From positions 25,202 through 89,201 of the forward strand of contig JAQXBV010000092.1 of NCBI GenBank assembly GCA_029252195.1: a stretch of 64,000 nt of DNA, given 5' to 3'. The stretch's first letter is position 1. Each line of letters opens with the position of its first letter. The notes below the pieces were generated by a model. That model ran no database searches. It saw only the letters and a list, made by a program, of their open reading frames with translations, and had not been told where the DNA came from. Source of the DNA: Yoonia sp. GTDB lineage: Bacteria > Pseudomonadota > Alphaproteobacteria > Rhodobacterales > Rhodobacteraceae. The position numbers and the translations under genes are program-made. Below are positions 10,256 through 21,122 of this stretch, one piece after another.

Positions 10256-13200
10256 TCACGACAGCGGCTTGGGTACCGCATGGCGCATTTCCTCAAGAAT
10301 CTCTTCGCGCCTTTTGGCAGCCTTGCGCACATTGGCATCTTTCACGGGCCCAAAACCGCGTATCTCCATCGGCAAGGCAATCAATTGCGCGGCAAGGTCA
10401 AGAGCCTCATCAGGCAGGGCCAAAATCCGCGCCAAATCCTCTTCAAACTGGGTGATCAACGCGCGTTCCATCTTGCGCTCGGCGGTATAGCCAAACGGGT
10501 CAAACGGCGTGTCACGCAAGCCCTTGAGCCGCGCCAAATACGGGAAGGCTTTCTCAAACAGCCCGCCAAAAGCGCGCTTCATCGGGCGACCATCCGCACC
10601 TTGCCTGGATACCAACGGCGGGGCCAGATGATAGGTCAGCTTCAGATCTCCGTCGAACGTCGCCTGCGCCTTTGCACGGGTCTCAGTTAACAGGCGAGCA
10701 ACCTCGTACTCGTCCTTATAAGACAATAACTTATGATACGATCTTGCCACGGTTTCCTGCAACGGACTGTCGGCGAACTTGGCCACCATCGCCTGATAGC
10801 GGGCCGCAAGATTGCGCCCCTGATAGGCTTCCAAATGTTTGGCGCGAAACGCGACAATGTCATCCAACGACTTTGGCGCAAGTGGGGCCTCAGGGGCTGT
10901 AACGACAGCTGCCTCTTCGGGGAACAAATGCGCCCAACGGCCATAAGCAAACGCACTCAGGTTCTGCGACACGGACGCTCCGTTCATCTCAATCGCGCGG
11001 GTGAGCGCCGCCAATGAAATCGGCACTGCCCCCATTTGCCACGCGGCACCCAAAACCATCATGTTGGAATAGATACTATCGCCCAAAAGCGCCTTAGCCA
11101 GCGTAGAGGCATCAAACATCTGCAACTGCCCTTGCAAGCGCGCCTCAAGCGACAAATGCAGCTGCTCGGTCGGCAGTTGAAACCCTGTGTCTCTGGTAAA
11201 ATCACCAGCCATAATTTCGTGACTATTCACCACGCCACGAGTTTTACCCGCCTTCATCAAGCCAATCGTCTTCGCACCCGCACTGACGACCAAATCGCCA
11301 CCGATGAGCGTATCACATTCCCCTGTTGCGACCCGTATCGCATTGATATCACGCTGTTCATTCGCAATACGGCAGTGGATATGCACCGCGCCGCCTTGTT
11401 GCGCCAGGCCCGCCATTTCCATCATACTGGCCCCCTTGCCGTCCAGATGCGCAGCCATCGCAAGTACCGCGCCAATCGTGACAACCCCCGTGCCGCCGAC
11501 GCCCGTAATCACGATGTTATGAGTGCCGTTGATCACAGGCAAAACCGCCTCTGGCATCTCTGGCAGCGTAACTGCGGCACGCGGCTCCTTACGTATTTTG
11601 GCCCCTTCAATGGTCACGAAGGACGGGCAAAAGCCGTTCACGCAAGAGAAATCCTTGTTACAAGACGATTGATCAATCGCGCGCTTGCGGCCTAATTCGG
11701 TCTCCACTGGCACAATAGAAACGCAGTTCGATTGCACGCCACAATCGCCGCAGCTTTCGCAAATATCAGTGTTGATAAACACCCGCTTGTCGGGATCGGG
11801 AAACTGGTGACGCTTGCGACGGCGGCGCTTCTCGGCGGCGCAAGTCTGTACATAAACAATGGCAGACACACCTTTGATCTTGCTCATTTTATCCTGAACA
11901 TGCAGCAACTGCGCCCGCTCGAATACCTCAATTCCGGCAGGAAACAGATTCAAGTCAATTTCTTCTTTGTTATCATAGACAAGCGCAACATTATTCACGC
12001 CCATCGCCAAAATCTCGCGGCAAATCCGATCAGCAGTCAGACCGCCGTCATTGCCCTGACCGCCCGTCATCGCAACAGCATCATTGAAAAGGATTTTGTA
12101 GGTGATCGTCGTGCCCGCCATCAGGGCAAAGCGGATCGCCTGCACACCCGAATGATTATAGGTGCCGTCGCCCAAGTTCTGGAACACATGCTCCCGCGTC
12201 GAGAATGGCGCCTCGCCGACCCAATTGGCGCCTTCGCCGCCCATCTGGGTAAAGCCCACCGTGTCGCGATCCATCCATTGCACCATATAATGACAGCCGA
12301 TCCCCGCATAAGCACGACTGCCTTCAGGGACTTTGGTCGATGAATTATGCGGACAGCCCGAACAGAAATACGGCAAGCGCGACGCGATTTCGGGGGCATT
12401 GTCAGCCTTGCGCGCTGCGGCCAAAGCCGCGAGACCGGCGGACACGCCGGAAGAGCCACAGCCCTCCTCAACCAAAATCCCGCCCAGCTTTTCGGCAATC
12501 CAAATCGGGCTCAAATCGGCGCGGGTCGGAAACACCTCTTCTCGCTTCCCCTCGGAATGCTCATCACCCTTGTGCCAGCCGTAAACGCGTGTGCGATTAT
12601 CATCAAACAGGGCCTCTTTAACCTGCACTTCAATCAGCTTGCGCTTTTCCTCGACCACAACAACCAGTTCAAGCCCCTCGGCCCAGTCGTGAAACGACGC
12701 CATATCTAGCGGCCAAACCTGTCCCACCTTATAGGTCGTAATTCCCAGCCGCTCGGCCTCGGCCTCATCAATGCCAAGCAACGACAGCGCATGCACAAGA
12801 TCAAGCCAATTCTTACCCGCCGCGACAAAGCCGATCTTGGCCCCCGCCTTACCCCATTTGCGCTGATCCATCTTATTGGCACGGCTGAACGCCTCCGCAG
12901 CAAAGCGCTTGTGATCAATCATCCGCGCCTCCTGCAACTGTGGCGTGTCAACCAAACGAATGTTCAATCCACCAGTCGGCAATGCAATCTCTGGCGTGAC
13001 AAATTCCTGCCGGAAGGGATCACCATTGACGACAGATGTGACCTCAATCGTGTCCTTCATCGTCTTGAGGCCGACCCAAACCCCTGCAAACCGCGAAAGC
13101 GCCCACGCATAAAGACCGTAATCCATGATCTCTTGCACACCCGCAGGCGAGACAACCGGCATGTACGCATCCACCATCGCCCAGTCTGACTGGTGTAAAG

Positions 13201-13663
13201 TCGTCGAGCTTTCGCCAGTGTGGTCATCGCCCATCGCCATTACGACACCACCCAAAGGCGAAGTACCCGCCATATTCGCATGGCGCATCACATCACCCGA
13301 ACGGTCCACACCCGGCCCCTTGCCATACCAAAGACCAAATACCCCATCATATTTGCCCTCGCCACGCAGCTCGGCCTGCTGACAGCCCCAAAGCGCAGTC
13401 GCGGCCAAATCCTCGTTTAATCCGGGCTGGAAGGTCACCTGCGCTTGCGCCAATTCCTTGGCTGCGCGGGTCATCTGCATATCAACAGCACCAAGCGGCG
13501 CGCCGCGATAGCCCGTCACATAGCCCGCCGTATTATGCCCTGCCGCGGCGTCGCGAGCGCGCTGCATCAGCATCAATCGGACAAGGGCTTGCGTCCCATT
13601 CAAAAGAACCTGCGACTTTGTGAGATCGTACCGATCATCGAGCGAAACATCGTGACGTGTCAT
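10256..13663 (-). CDS. Indolepyruvate ferredoxin oxidoreductase, fused alpha/beta type
   Basis: 1135 aa; YRGAPLGAVD, TPP-binding and ICESCGDCGVQSNC Fe-S motifs, C-terminal GVGGTGVVTIGAVLAMAAHLDG domain. Confidence 0.93.
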   Translation of the reverse strand: MTRHDVSLDDRYDLTKSQVLLNGTQALVRLMLMQRARDAAAGHNTAGYVTGYRGAPLGAVDMQMTRAAKELAQAQVTFQPGLNEDLAATALWGCQQAELRGEGKYDGVFGLWYGKGPGVDRSGDVMRHANMAGTSPLGGVVMAMGDDHTGESSTTLHQSDWAMVDAYMPVVSPAGVQEIMDYGLYAWALSRFAGVWVGLKTMKDTIEVTSVVNGDPFRQEFVTPEIALPTGGLNIRLVDTPQLQEARMIDHKRFAAEAFSRANKMDQRKWGKAGAKIGFVAAGKNWLDLVHALSLLGIDEAEAERLGITTYKVGQVWPLDMASFHDWAEGLELVVVVEEKRKLIEVQVKEALFDDNRTRVYGWHKGDEHSEGKREEVFPTRADLSPIWIAEKLGGILVEEGCGSSGVSAGLAALAAARKADNAPEIASRLPYFCSGCPHNSSTKVPEGSRAYAGIGCHYMVQWMDRDTVGFTQMGGEGANWVGEAPFSTREHVFQNLGDGTYNHSGVQAIRFALMAGTTITYKILFNDAVAMTGGQGNDGGLTADRICREILAMGVNNVALVYDNKEEIDLNLFPAGIEVFERAQLLHVQDKMSKIKGVSAIVYVQTCAAEKRRRRKRHQFPDPDKRVFINTDICESCGDCGVQSNCVSIVPVETELGRKRAIDQSSCNKDFSCVNGFCPSFVTIEGAKIRKEPRAAVTLPEMPEAVLPVINGTHNIVITGVGGTGVVTIGAVLAMAAHLDGKGASMMEMAGLAQQGGAVHIHCRIANEQRDINAIRVATGECDTLIGGDLVVSAGAKTIGLMKAGKTRGVVNSHEIMAGDFTRDTGFQLPTEQLHLSLEARLQGQLQMFDASTLAKALLGDSIYSNMMVLGAAWQMGAVPISLAALTRAIEMNGASVSQNLSAFAYGRWAHLFPEEAAVVTAPEAPLAPKSLDDIVAFRAKHLEAYQGRNLAARYQAMVAKFADSPLQETVARSYHKLLSYKDEYEVARLLTETRAKAQATFDGDLKLTYHLAPPLVSRQGADGRPMKRAFGGLFEKAFPYLARLKGLRDTPFDPFGYTAERKMERALITQFEEDLARILALPDEALDLAAQLIALPMEIRGFGPVKDANVRKAAKRREEILEEMRHAVPKPLS

Positions 13664-13702
13664 AAAAGCCCTCCCTCAGCGCCTTGGCCGTTGGAGTGAT
13701 TA

Positions 13703-13723
13703 TAGGTCAAAATTACTGACCTA
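13703..13723. promoter_or_regulatory. Perfect inverted repeat TAGGTCA-N7-TGACCTA in divergent intergenic region
   Basis: Read directly: taggtcaaaattactgaccta. Confidence 0.55.
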
Positions 13724-13822
13724 CAAAGATAATTGTAAGACAGACGAGCGAATGCATGGTATCCGAGGGCTCACGTAACTATTTAAGGTCATAATTGGTA
13801 ATAGTTTCGGGAAAGACTTTGG

Positions 13823-14740
13823 ATGGACTGGGATAAGCTTCGAATATTTCATGCGGTTGCAGACGCGGGGTCGCTGACCCACGCGGGCGATACATTGCAC
13901 CTGTCCCAATCTGCGGTCAGTCGCCAAATTCGTGCACTCGAAGAATCGCTTAACACCACCCTCTTCCACCGCCACGCCCGCGGGCTGATTCTCACCGAAC
14001 AGGGCGAGTTGCTATTTGATGCGACCAAATCCATGAACAAACGGCTGGAGGCGGCAGCGGCGCGGATCAAAGACAGCGAAGAAGAAGTCTTTGGCGAATT
14101 GCGCGTCACCACGACCACCGCCTTCGGCACACTGTGGTTGGCGCCAAGACTGCCAAAACTCTACGAAAAATACCCCGATCTGAAAATCGACCTGATGCTG
14201 GAAGAGCGCGTTCTCGACCTGCCCATGCGCGAAGCCGATGTCGCGATCCGCATGAAAGAGCCATCGCAGGCCGATCTCATCCGCAAACGGCTCATGTCGG
14301 TGCGGATGCGGCTTTACGCCTCGCGGGCCTATCTCGAAAACAATGGGCCGATCATCTCTGTAGAGGATATTGGCAGACACCGGCTCATTTGTCAGAACCT
14401 GAACGCGCCGCAAGTCGCCGCGGGCTCGTCACTTGTGCAACACCTGATGACATATGATGTGCCGAGCACATTTACCGTCAACAACTACTTTGGTGTGCTG
14501 CAAGGGGTCCTAAACGGGCTCGGTATTGGGGTTTTGCCCGACTATATTACAGAGGATTTCCCTGATCTTGTGCGGGTCCTTCCAGAGCTGGAATCAGGCG
14601 AAGTGCCTGTTTTTCTTGCATATCCAGAAGAATTGCGGCAATCGAAACGGATCAGTATCTTCCGCGACTTTGTCCAAGAAGAAATCTTCGCACACCGCCG
14701 CAAAATCCGCGATACAACAGAGCAAGTGCCTGAGATATAA
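13823..14740 (+). CDS. LysR-type regulator, VtlR/LsrB-like
   Basis: 305 aa; MDWDKLRIFHAVADAGSLTHAGDTLHLSQSAVSRQIRALEESLNTTLFHRHARGLILTEQGELLF. Confidence 0.85.
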   Translation: MDWDKLRIFHAVADAGSLTHAGDTLHLSQSAVSRQIRALEESLNTTLFHRHARGLILTEQGELLFDATKSMNKRLEAAAARIKDSEEEVFGELRVTTTTAFGTLWLAPRLPKLYEKYPDLKIDLMLEERVLDLPMREADVAIRMKEPSQADLIRKRLMSVRMRLYASRAYLENNGPIISVEDIGRHRLICQNLNAPQVAAGSSLVQHLMTYDVPSTFTVNNYFGVLQGVLNGLGIGVLPDYITEDFPDLVRVLPELESGEVPVFLAYPEELRQSKRISIFRDFVQEEIFAHRRKIRDTTEQVPEI

Positions 14741-14805
14741 TCACACGCAAAGAGAGCTATGCACGTCTTGCATGGCGGCTTTGCAATTATTTTATCGCTT
14801 TTTTC

Positions 14806-14834
14806 TTGATTGGTCAAAAAACCAGCCCTATCTG
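14806..14834 (+). promoter_or_regulatory. Candidate sigma-70-type promoter (TTGATT-17-TATCTG) for downstream sRNA candidate
   Basis: TTGATT 14806-14811, 17-nt spacer, TATCTG 14829-14834. Confidence 0.4.
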
Positions 14835-14841
14835 CTGTCGC

Positions 14842-14920
14842 GAAGGCGATGATGCTTTAACGCTCATCACCTTCACCTCCCTGTTGGACTTCGCCGGGCC
14901 TTAGTGCCCGGCATTTTTTT
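14842..14920 (+). ncRNA. Candidate trans-acting sRNA with CCTCCC segment and intrinsic terminator
   Basis: No ORF; 5' hairpin GATGA...TCATC, single-stranded CACCTCCC, then GCCGGGC-cttagt-GCCCGGC-a-T7. Confidence 0.45.
14893..14920 (+). terminator. Rho-independent terminator
   Basis: GCCGGGCcttagtGCCCGGCaTTTTTTT. Confidence 0.85.
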
Positions 14921-15017
14921 GATCTGCTGCATTTTTGCGCAGGGTCAGCTGTCTAATGCGCCTTTCCCTCAGGCAAGCTCTCGCATAAAAGAAGCCAAAC
15001 CGCACTGGAGGCCCACA

Positions 15018-17177
15018 ATGCAAGATCCCGTCATCACCGAAGACCTCATCGCCGCTCATGGCCTCAAGCCTGACGAATATGCGCGGATATTAGAGATCAT
15101 CGGGCGGGAGCCGACCTTCACCGAACTTGGCATCTTCTCCGCCATGTGGAACGAGCACTGCTCTTACAAATCCTCCAAGAAATGGCTGCGCACCCTGCCC
15201 ACGACCGGCCCCCAAGTGATCTGTGGTCCCGGCGAAAACGCGGGCATCGTTGATATCGGCGACGGCCAATGCGTTGTCTTCAAGATGGAGAGCCACAATC
15301 ACCCCTCCTACATCGAGCCCTACCAAGGGGCGGCCACTGGCGTGGGCGGCATCCTGCGCGACGTCTTTACTATGGGCGCGCGCCCTATCGCTGCGATGAA
15401 CTCCCTGTCGTTCGGCGCGCCTTCCCACCACAAAACCCGTCAACTCGTAAATGGCGTTGTGGCTGGCGTAGGCGGCTACGGCAACTGCTTTGGCGTGCCC
15501 ACAATCGGCGGCGAAGTCCGCTTTGATCCCGCCTACAACGGCAACTGCCTTGTGAACGCCTTTGCGGCTGGTTTGGCCGACACCGACAAAATTTTCTACT
15601 CCGCAGCCTCTGGCATCGGCATGCCCGTCGTCTACCTTGGCGCGAAAACCGGCCGCGACGGCGTTGGCGGTGCGACAATGGCTTCGGCTGAATTTGACGA
15701 TACCATCGAGGACAAGCGCCCCACCGTCCAAGTGGGTGACCCGTTCACAGAAAAGCGCCTGATGGAGGCGACGCTTGAGTTGATGGCCACTGGTGCCGTG
15801 ATCTCGATCCAAGACATGGGTGCTGCTGGCCTGACCTGTTCCGCCGTTGAGATGGGCGACAAGGGCGGCCTTGGCGTGCGACTTGACCTTGAAAAGGTGC
15901 CGCAGCGCGAAGAGAACATGACCGCCTACGAGATGATGCTGTCGGAGAGCCAGGAGCGCATGCTTATGGTTCTCAAACCAGAGCTCGAGGCCGAAGCCCG
16001 CGCCGTTTTCGTCAAATGGGATCTCGACTTTGCCATCGTTGGCGAAACTATCGCCGAGGACCGCTTCCTCGTGATGCATAACAACGAAGTTAAGGCTGAC
16101 CTGCCGCTAGCGACCCTCTCCGGCTCCGCGCCGGAATACGACCGCCCATGGGTGCCCACACCAGCCGCAGCACCGCTCGGCGGCGTGGTTGGCGTGAACC
16201 CGATCGACGGCCTTAACGCTTTGATCAGCAGCCCGAACTACGCAGGCAAGCAGTGGGTCTACGAGCAATACGACCAACAGGTGATGGGCGACACCGCCCG
16301 GACACCCGGCGCAGGCTCTGGGATTGTGCGCGTGCACGGCACCGACAAATCGCTGGCCTTCACCTCCGACGTGACCCCGCGCTACGTCAAAGCGAACCCC
16401 GTCGAGGGCGGCAAGCAAGCCGTGGCCGAAGCCTACCGCAACCTGACCGCCGTTGGTGCGACACCGCTTGCCACCACCGACAACATGAACTTCGGCAACC
16501 CTGAAAAGCCCGAAATCATGGGGCAATTCGTCGGCGCCATTCAAGGCATCGGCGAAGCCTGCATCGCTCTCGATATGCCCATCGTCTCTGGCAACGTCTC
16601 GCTCTACAATGAGACAGACGGCAAAGGCATCCTGCCGACCCCGACCATCGGGGCTGTCGGGATCATCATGCACCCAGACCACATCATCTCGGGCCAAATC
16701 CGCGAGGGTCATGTGCTCTTGCTCGTCGGCGAAACCCACGGCCACCTCGGCCAATCTGCTATTTTGGCCGAAGTCTACGGTCGCGCAGACGGCGACGCGC
16801 CACACGTTGATCTGGCCACTGAAAAGCGCAACGGCGACTTTATCCGCGCCAACCACCACCTGATAAACAACTGCACCGACCTGTCCGACGGTGGCCTTGC
16901 TCTCGCTGCATTCGAGATGGCCGAGGCCGCAGGCGTTGGCGTCACACTTGACGCCGAAGACACGCCGACCCTCTTTGGCGAAGACCAAGCCCGCTACCTG
17001 ATTGCATGCAACCTCGACATGGCCGACGCGCTAATGGTCGCGGCAGGTCAAGCCGGCGTGCCGCTCGCGATGGTTGGCAAAGTCGGTGGCGATCTGGTCA
17101 GCTTTGGCAACCACTCCGCGCCATTGGCCCCCCTCGCCGCTACGTTCCGCTCTGCTTTCCAAGACGCGGTTGCCTAA
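15018..17177 (+). CDS. purL: Phosphoribosylformylglycinamidine synthase subunit PurL (small type)
   Basis: [60 protein letters not shown] opens at 14904 but the ATG at 15018 has an SD (ctggagg). Confidence 0.96.
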   Translation: MQDPVITEDLIAAHGLKPDEYARILEIIGREPTFTELGIFSAMWNEHCSYKSSKKWLRTLPTTGPQVICGPGENAGIVDIGDGQCVVFKMESHNHPSYIEPYQGAATGVGGILRDVFTMGARPIAAMNSLSFGAPSHHKTRQLVNGVVAGVGGYGNCFGVPTIGGEVRFDPAYNGNCLVNAFAAGLADTDKIFYSAASGIGMPVVYLGAKTGRDGVGGATMASAEFDDTIEDKRPTVQVGDPFTEKRLMEATLELMATGAVISIQDMGAAGLTCSAVEMGDKGGLGVRLDLEKVPQREENMTAYEMMLSESQERMLMVLKPELEAEARAVFVKWDLDFAIVGETIAEDRFLVMHNNEVKADLPLATLSGSAPEYDRPWVPTPAAAPLGGVVGVNPIDGLNALISSPNYAGKQWVYEQYDQQVMGDTARTPGAGSGIVRVHGTDKSLAFTSDVTPRYVKANPVEGGKQAVAEAYRNLTAVGATPLATTDNMNFGNPEKPEIMGQFVGAIQGIGEACIALDMPIVSGNVSLYNETDGKGILPTPTIGAVGIIMHPDHIISGQIREGHVLLLVGETHGHLGQSAILAEVYGRADGDAPHVDLATEKRNGDFIRANHHLINNCTDLSDGGLALAAFEMAEAAGVGVTLDAEDTPTLFGEDQARYLIACNLDMADALMVAAGQAGVPLAMVGKVGGDLVSFGNHSAPLAPLAATFRSAFQDAVA

Positions 17178-17250
17178 AGCAAATGACGCGCCACTTGCCT
17201 AAATCAGGCGGCGCGACTACCTATAACGAAACGGATCACAAGGACGCATC

Positions 17251-17487
17251 ATGCCCATCACAGCCCACGAGATTGAAACGCTCATCCGCGCCGAGTTTCC
17301 AGACGCAGAAATCTCTGTGCAGGGCGACGACGGCGCGCATTTTGCGGCCGAAGTCATCGACCCCAGCTTCAAAGGCATGAACCGTGTGCAACAACAACGC
17401 GCCGTCTACGCCGCCCTCAAGGGCAAAATGGACGGCAGCAACGGGGAGCTTCACGCTTTGGCGCTCACAACCAAAGCGCCAGCATAA
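17251..17487 (+). CDS. BolA family protein
   Basis: 78 aa; IRAEFPDAEISVQGDDGAHFAAEVIDPSFKGMNRVQQQRAVYAAL. Confidence 0.92.
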   Translation: MPITAHEIETLIRAEFPDAEISVQGDDGAHFAAEVIDPSFKGMNRVQQQRAVYAALKGKMDGSNGELHALALTTKAPA

Positions 17488-17499
17488 AGGACAACTAAA

Positions 17500-17859
17500 A
17501 TGACAACTGCAGACCAAATCAAAGAAACCGTCACCAATAATGACGTCGTGCTTTTCATGAAAGGCACCAAATCAATGCCACAGTGTGGCTTCTCGTCCCG
17601 CGTCGCTGGTGTGTTGAACTTCATGGGCGTTGATTTCGCCGACGTGAACGTGCTGGCCGACGAAGCAATCCGCCAAGGCATCAAAGACTATTCCGACTGG
17701 CCCACCGTGCCACAACTCTACGTCAAAGGCGAATTTGTCGGCGGTTGCGACATCATCACCGAGATGACGCTTTCAGGCGAACTCGACACGCTTTTCGCCG
17801 ATAACGGGATCGTATTCGACAAAGCGGCAGCAGATAAAATCCGCGAAGCGAACGGTTAA
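17500..17859 (+). CDS. grxD: Monothiol glutaredoxin Grx4/GrxD family
   Basis: 119 aa; [45 protein letters not shown]. Confidence 0.95.
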   Translation: MTTADQIKETVTNNDVVLFMKGTKSMPQCGFSSRVAGVLNFMGVDFADVNVLADEAIRQGIKDYSDWPTVPQLYVKGEFVGGCDIITEMTLSGELDTLFADNGIVFDKAAADKIREANG

Positions 17860-17870
17860 GTCCAATTACG

Positions 17871-17910
17871 AAAAAGGGCCGATCACTGTGAAAGTGATCG
17901 GCCCTTTTTT
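17871..17910. terminator. Bidirectional terminator between convergent grxD and zapA
   Basis: AAAAAGGGCCGATCACT gtgaa AGTGATCGGCCCTTTTTT. Confidence 0.92.
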
Positions 17911-17927
17911 CATGTCTCATCCGCGAC

Positions 17928-18314
17928 CTAGGACTCGAGGCGGCCTTCGACCTGATCGGCGACTGCTTCTGCACGGGCGGCCAATTCGGCCAGCGTTTCG
18001 GTGATTTCCGCAGGGATCACAGGCACTTCGACACGGTCAGCGGGGCGCGATTCCAGCATATCAATCCGCGCCTGAAGCTGGGCCATCTTGCCGTCGGCGT
18101 CTTTGACCTTATCCTCAAGACCCGCAGTCTTGTCGGCCAGCATCAAGCCCGCCATCAGCAACATCCTTGCCTCGGTGATCCGGCCCACTTGGCTCGCCAT
18201 GCGCGCGGCTTCCACATCCAGCATCGCTGCGGCGGAATGCAAGAAATGCTCCTCGCCGTCCTGACAGGCCACTTCAAAATTGCGACCACCAATCGTGATT
18301 TCAACTTGGGGCAT
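17928..18314 (-). CDS. zapA: Cell division protein ZapA
   Basis: 128 aa; MPQVEITIGGRNFEVACQDGEEHFLHSAAAMLDVEAARM. Confidence 0.9.
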   Translation of the reverse strand: MPQVEITIGGRNFEVACQDGEEHFLHSAAAMLDVEAARMASQVGRITEARMLLMAGLMLADKTAGLEDKVKDADGKMAQLQARIDMLESRPADRVEVPVIPAEITETLAELAARAEAVADQVEGRLES

Positions 18315-18316
18315 GG

Positions 18317-18799
18317 TTAAGCCTCCTCAATCAATGGTTTCAATTCGGTAATAATGGCGTCGATCTCGGCCACATCTGCTGCACGCTGGGCGGCAAGCGC
18401 CTCAACTTCGGCAATCGTTGCACGGTTGATCAACTCCGGGGACGTGGCGCCATCTGATGCGGCACTGCGCAACTGCGCGTTCATCTCGCGCAAATCGGCG
18501 TTTGAGGCCCGCAGACGCTGCAATTCCGCGTCCAATGTCGCCAAGGTTGCGGCCTGCGTCTCGACCCGCTTTTCCAGCTTTGCGATATTGCTGTCCTGAC
18601 GCTCTTTGAGAACGCGCACACGCTCTTCGAGCTGTGCATTTGCCGAGCGCTCCTCCTGCAACTGGCCGCGCAAGGCATCGGCATCGGCGACTGCGCTGCT
18701 CTCGGCTGCAGGCGCGGTCTTTGCGAGTTGTGATACCCCTGCCCCGATCCGATCAAGCGCTGCAGTGATGCGCCCCTGCAAACTATCAATTTCACTCAT
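18317..18799 (-). CDS. Coiled-coil protein upstream of zapA
   Basis: 160 aa, heptad-rich; two bases from zapA, same strand. Confidence 0.75.
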   Translation of the reverse strand: MSEIDSLQGRITAALDRIGAGVSQLAKTAPAAESSAVADADALRGQLQEERSANAQLEERVRVLKERQDSNIAKLEKRVETQAATLATLDAELQRLRASNADLREMNAQLRSAASDGATSPELINRATIAEVEALAAQRAADVAEIDAIITELKPLIEEA

Positions 18800-19044
18800 T
18801 TGCCCGTCCTTCCAAACGTCCGACTGGAACGTTGCCTCGTTAAATCGGTGCGCCCGAGATACGCGCGCGCGATCTGACCCACCGAATCGTGCCTCTTTGA
18901 GGCTAGACTATGCCATCGGAACCTCACCCGCAAACGAGCACAGGTTAAGGATATGAAACACTTAAGAAGCGTGCTTGATCTTAGATGCTGCCCTGATATG
19001 AGACACCCCAACAACCAACACCGTGCCAGAATAGGACATTTGCC

Positions 19045-21063
19045 TTGGATATTGCTCAACTACGCTCCGCCCACCCTGATCACTGGATGAAAGCCGCGGC
19101 AATCCGCACGCTGACCCTTGATGCCGTCGCAGCCGCCAACTCTGGCCATTCTGGTATGCCAATGGGCATGGCCGACGTCGCGACTGTTCTGTTTGAAAAG
19201 CACCTGAACTTTGATCCCAAGGCCCCTGATTGGGCGGATCGCGACCGGTTCATCCTCTCCGCAGGCCACGGCTCTATGCTGCTTTATTCGCTGATGTATC
19301 TGACTGGCTATGAGGACATCACGCTCGAAGAGATCAAGAATTTCCGTCAATGGGGCGCCAAAACTGCGGGCCACCCTGAATACGGCCATGCACGGGGCAT
19401 AGAAACAACAACAGGCCCGCTTGGCCAAGGCATCGCCAACTCTGTCGGGTTTGCGATTGCCGAAGAAATCCAGCGCGCGCGCTACGGAAAATCCGTCGTC
19501 AACCACTACACTTATGTGATTGCGGGCGACGGCTGCTTGATGGAAGGCATCAGCCAAGAGGCCATCGGCCTTGCTGGCATGCAAGAGCTTGGCCATCTGA
19601 TTGTGATGTGGGACAACAACAACATCACCATCGACGGCACAGTTGATATCGCCGACAAAACCAACCAGCCAATGCGTTTCGCCGCGTCTGGCTGGCATGT
19701 TCTGGAAATCGACGGCCACGATCCAGTCGCCATCGACGCAGCACTGGCAGCCGCCAAAAACGACCCGCGCCCATCCATGATCGCCTGCAAAACCCACATT
19801 GCCTTGGGCCATGCCGCACAAGACACCTCCAAAGGCCACGGCGCCTTGACAGATGCGGCCCAAATGGCAGCGACGAAGGAACTCTACGGCTGGCCCGCAG
19901 GCTCCTTCAACGTGCCTGCTGACGTGAAATCCCAGTGGGAGGCCATCGGTGCCCGCGGTGCGGCAACACGCGCTGCATGGGAGACCCGTTTTGCCAAGCT
20001 ATCTGACGCCAAACAAGCCGAATTCACCCGTGCCTACGTGGGCGAGGCCCCAAAGAAGCTGATCGCCGCCATTCGCGCCTTCAAAAAGACCGTCTCCGAG
20101 TCGGCGCCGAAATTCGCGACCCGCAAGTCCTCCGAGGAAACGCTCAAAGTGATCAACCCGATCATGGCGGAAACCATCGGCGGCTCCGCTGACCTCACAG
20201 GCTCCAACAACACCAAAACCGGCGACATGGGCGTCTTCCACCCTGACACCCGCGCGGGCCGCTACATCTACTACGGTGTGCGCGAGCACGGCATGGCGGC
20301 CGCGATGAACGGCATGGCGCTGCACGGCGGCGCGCGCGCTTACGGCGGCACCTTCATGTGCTTCACCGATTACGCACGCGGCGCGATGCGCTTGTCTGCA
20401 CTCATGGGCGTGCCTGTGACTTACGTTATGACCCACGACAGCATCGGCCTTGGCGAAGACGGCCCGACACACCAGCCCGTCGAGCATCTGGCGATGATGC
20501 GCGCCACGCCAAACACCCACGTCTTCCGCCCTGCGGATACCGTGGAAACCGCTGAGGCTTGGGAATTGGCCCTGACATCGAAAAGCACGCCCTGCGTCCT
20601 CGCCCTGTCCCGCCAGAACCTGCCAACCGTGCGCACCGAGCATAAGGTTAAGAACCTGACGGCTCAGGGCGGCTACATCTTGGCCGACGCGGACGGCAAG
20701 CGCCAAGCAATCATCATGGCAACTGGGTCCGAAGTGGAAATCGCTCTTGCCGCGCGTGACCTGCTGCAGGCCGAAGGGATCGGCACACGCGTCGTCTCTA
20801 TGCCCTGCCACGAGCTCTTCCTTGCGCAGGAAGAAAGCTACCGCAAGCGCGTCCTGCCCGCAGGCCCCGTGCGCGTCGCTGTCGAGGCTGGCGTAAAAAT
20901 GGGCTGGGAACGGTTCCTTTGCGCAGAGCGCGGCCAAGCCAAGAAAGCAGCGTTTGTGGGCATGGACAGCTTCGGCGCCTCTGCTCCGGCAGAGACCCTG
21001 TTTGAAAAGTTCGGGATCACCGCCGCAAATGTGGCAGCCCAAGTGAAATCCTTGCTCAACTAA
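19045..21063 (+). CDS. tkt: Transketolase (apparent TTG start)
   Basis: 672 aa; [56 protein letters not shown]. Confidence 0.96.
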   Translation: MDIAQLRSAHPDHWMKAAAIRTLTLDAVAAANSGHSGMPMGMADVATVLFEKHLNFDPKAPDWADRDRFILSAGHGSMLLYSLMYLTGYEDITLEEIKNFRQWGAKTAGHPEYGHARGIETTTGPLGQGIANSVGFAIAEEIQRARYGKSVVNHYTYVIAGDGCLMEGISQEAIGLAGMQELGHLIVMWDNNNITIDGTVDIADKTNQPMRFAASGWHVLEIDGHDPVAIDAALAAAKNDPRPSMIACKTHIALGHAAQDTSKGHGALTDAAQMAATKELYGWPAGSFNVPADVKSQWEAIGARGAATRAAWETRFAKLSDAKQAEFTRAYVGEAPKKLIAAIRAFKKTVSESAPKFATRKSSEETLKVINPIMAETIGGSADLTGSNNTKTGDMGVFHPDTRAGRYIYYGVREHGMAAAMNGMALHGGARAYGGTFMCFTDYARGAMRLSALMGVPVTYVMTHDSIGLGEDGPTHQPVEHLAMMRATPNTHVFRPADTVETAEAWELALTSKSTPCVLALSRQNLPTVRTEHKVKNLTAQGGYILADADGKRQAIIMATGSEVEIALAARDLLQAEGIGTRVVSMPCHELFLAQEESYRKRVLPAGPVRVAVEAGVKMGWERFLCAERGQAKKAAFVGMDSFGASAPAETLFEKFGITAANVAAQVKSLLN

Positions 21064-21089
21064 GTAGGATGGGTTTTAACCCATCACGG

Positions 21090-21122
21090 ATCGGGGCGCG
21101 GGCAACTGCGCCCCGATTTTTT
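21090..21122 (+). terminator. Rho-independent terminator after tkt
   Basis: ATCGGGGCGC gggcaact GCGCCCCGAT T-run. Confidence 0.85.

Noticed and set aside
15090-16079. 329-aa minus-strand ORF opposite purL
   Set aside because: Antisense shadow of a confirmed gene; composition not protein-like.
18800-19044. 6S RNA candidate near zapA
   Set aside because: The gap upstream of the zapA operon has some inverted repeats and a (CG)5 run, but I could not build the long 6S hairpin. The usual position downstream of zapA is only 69 bp and filled by a terminator.
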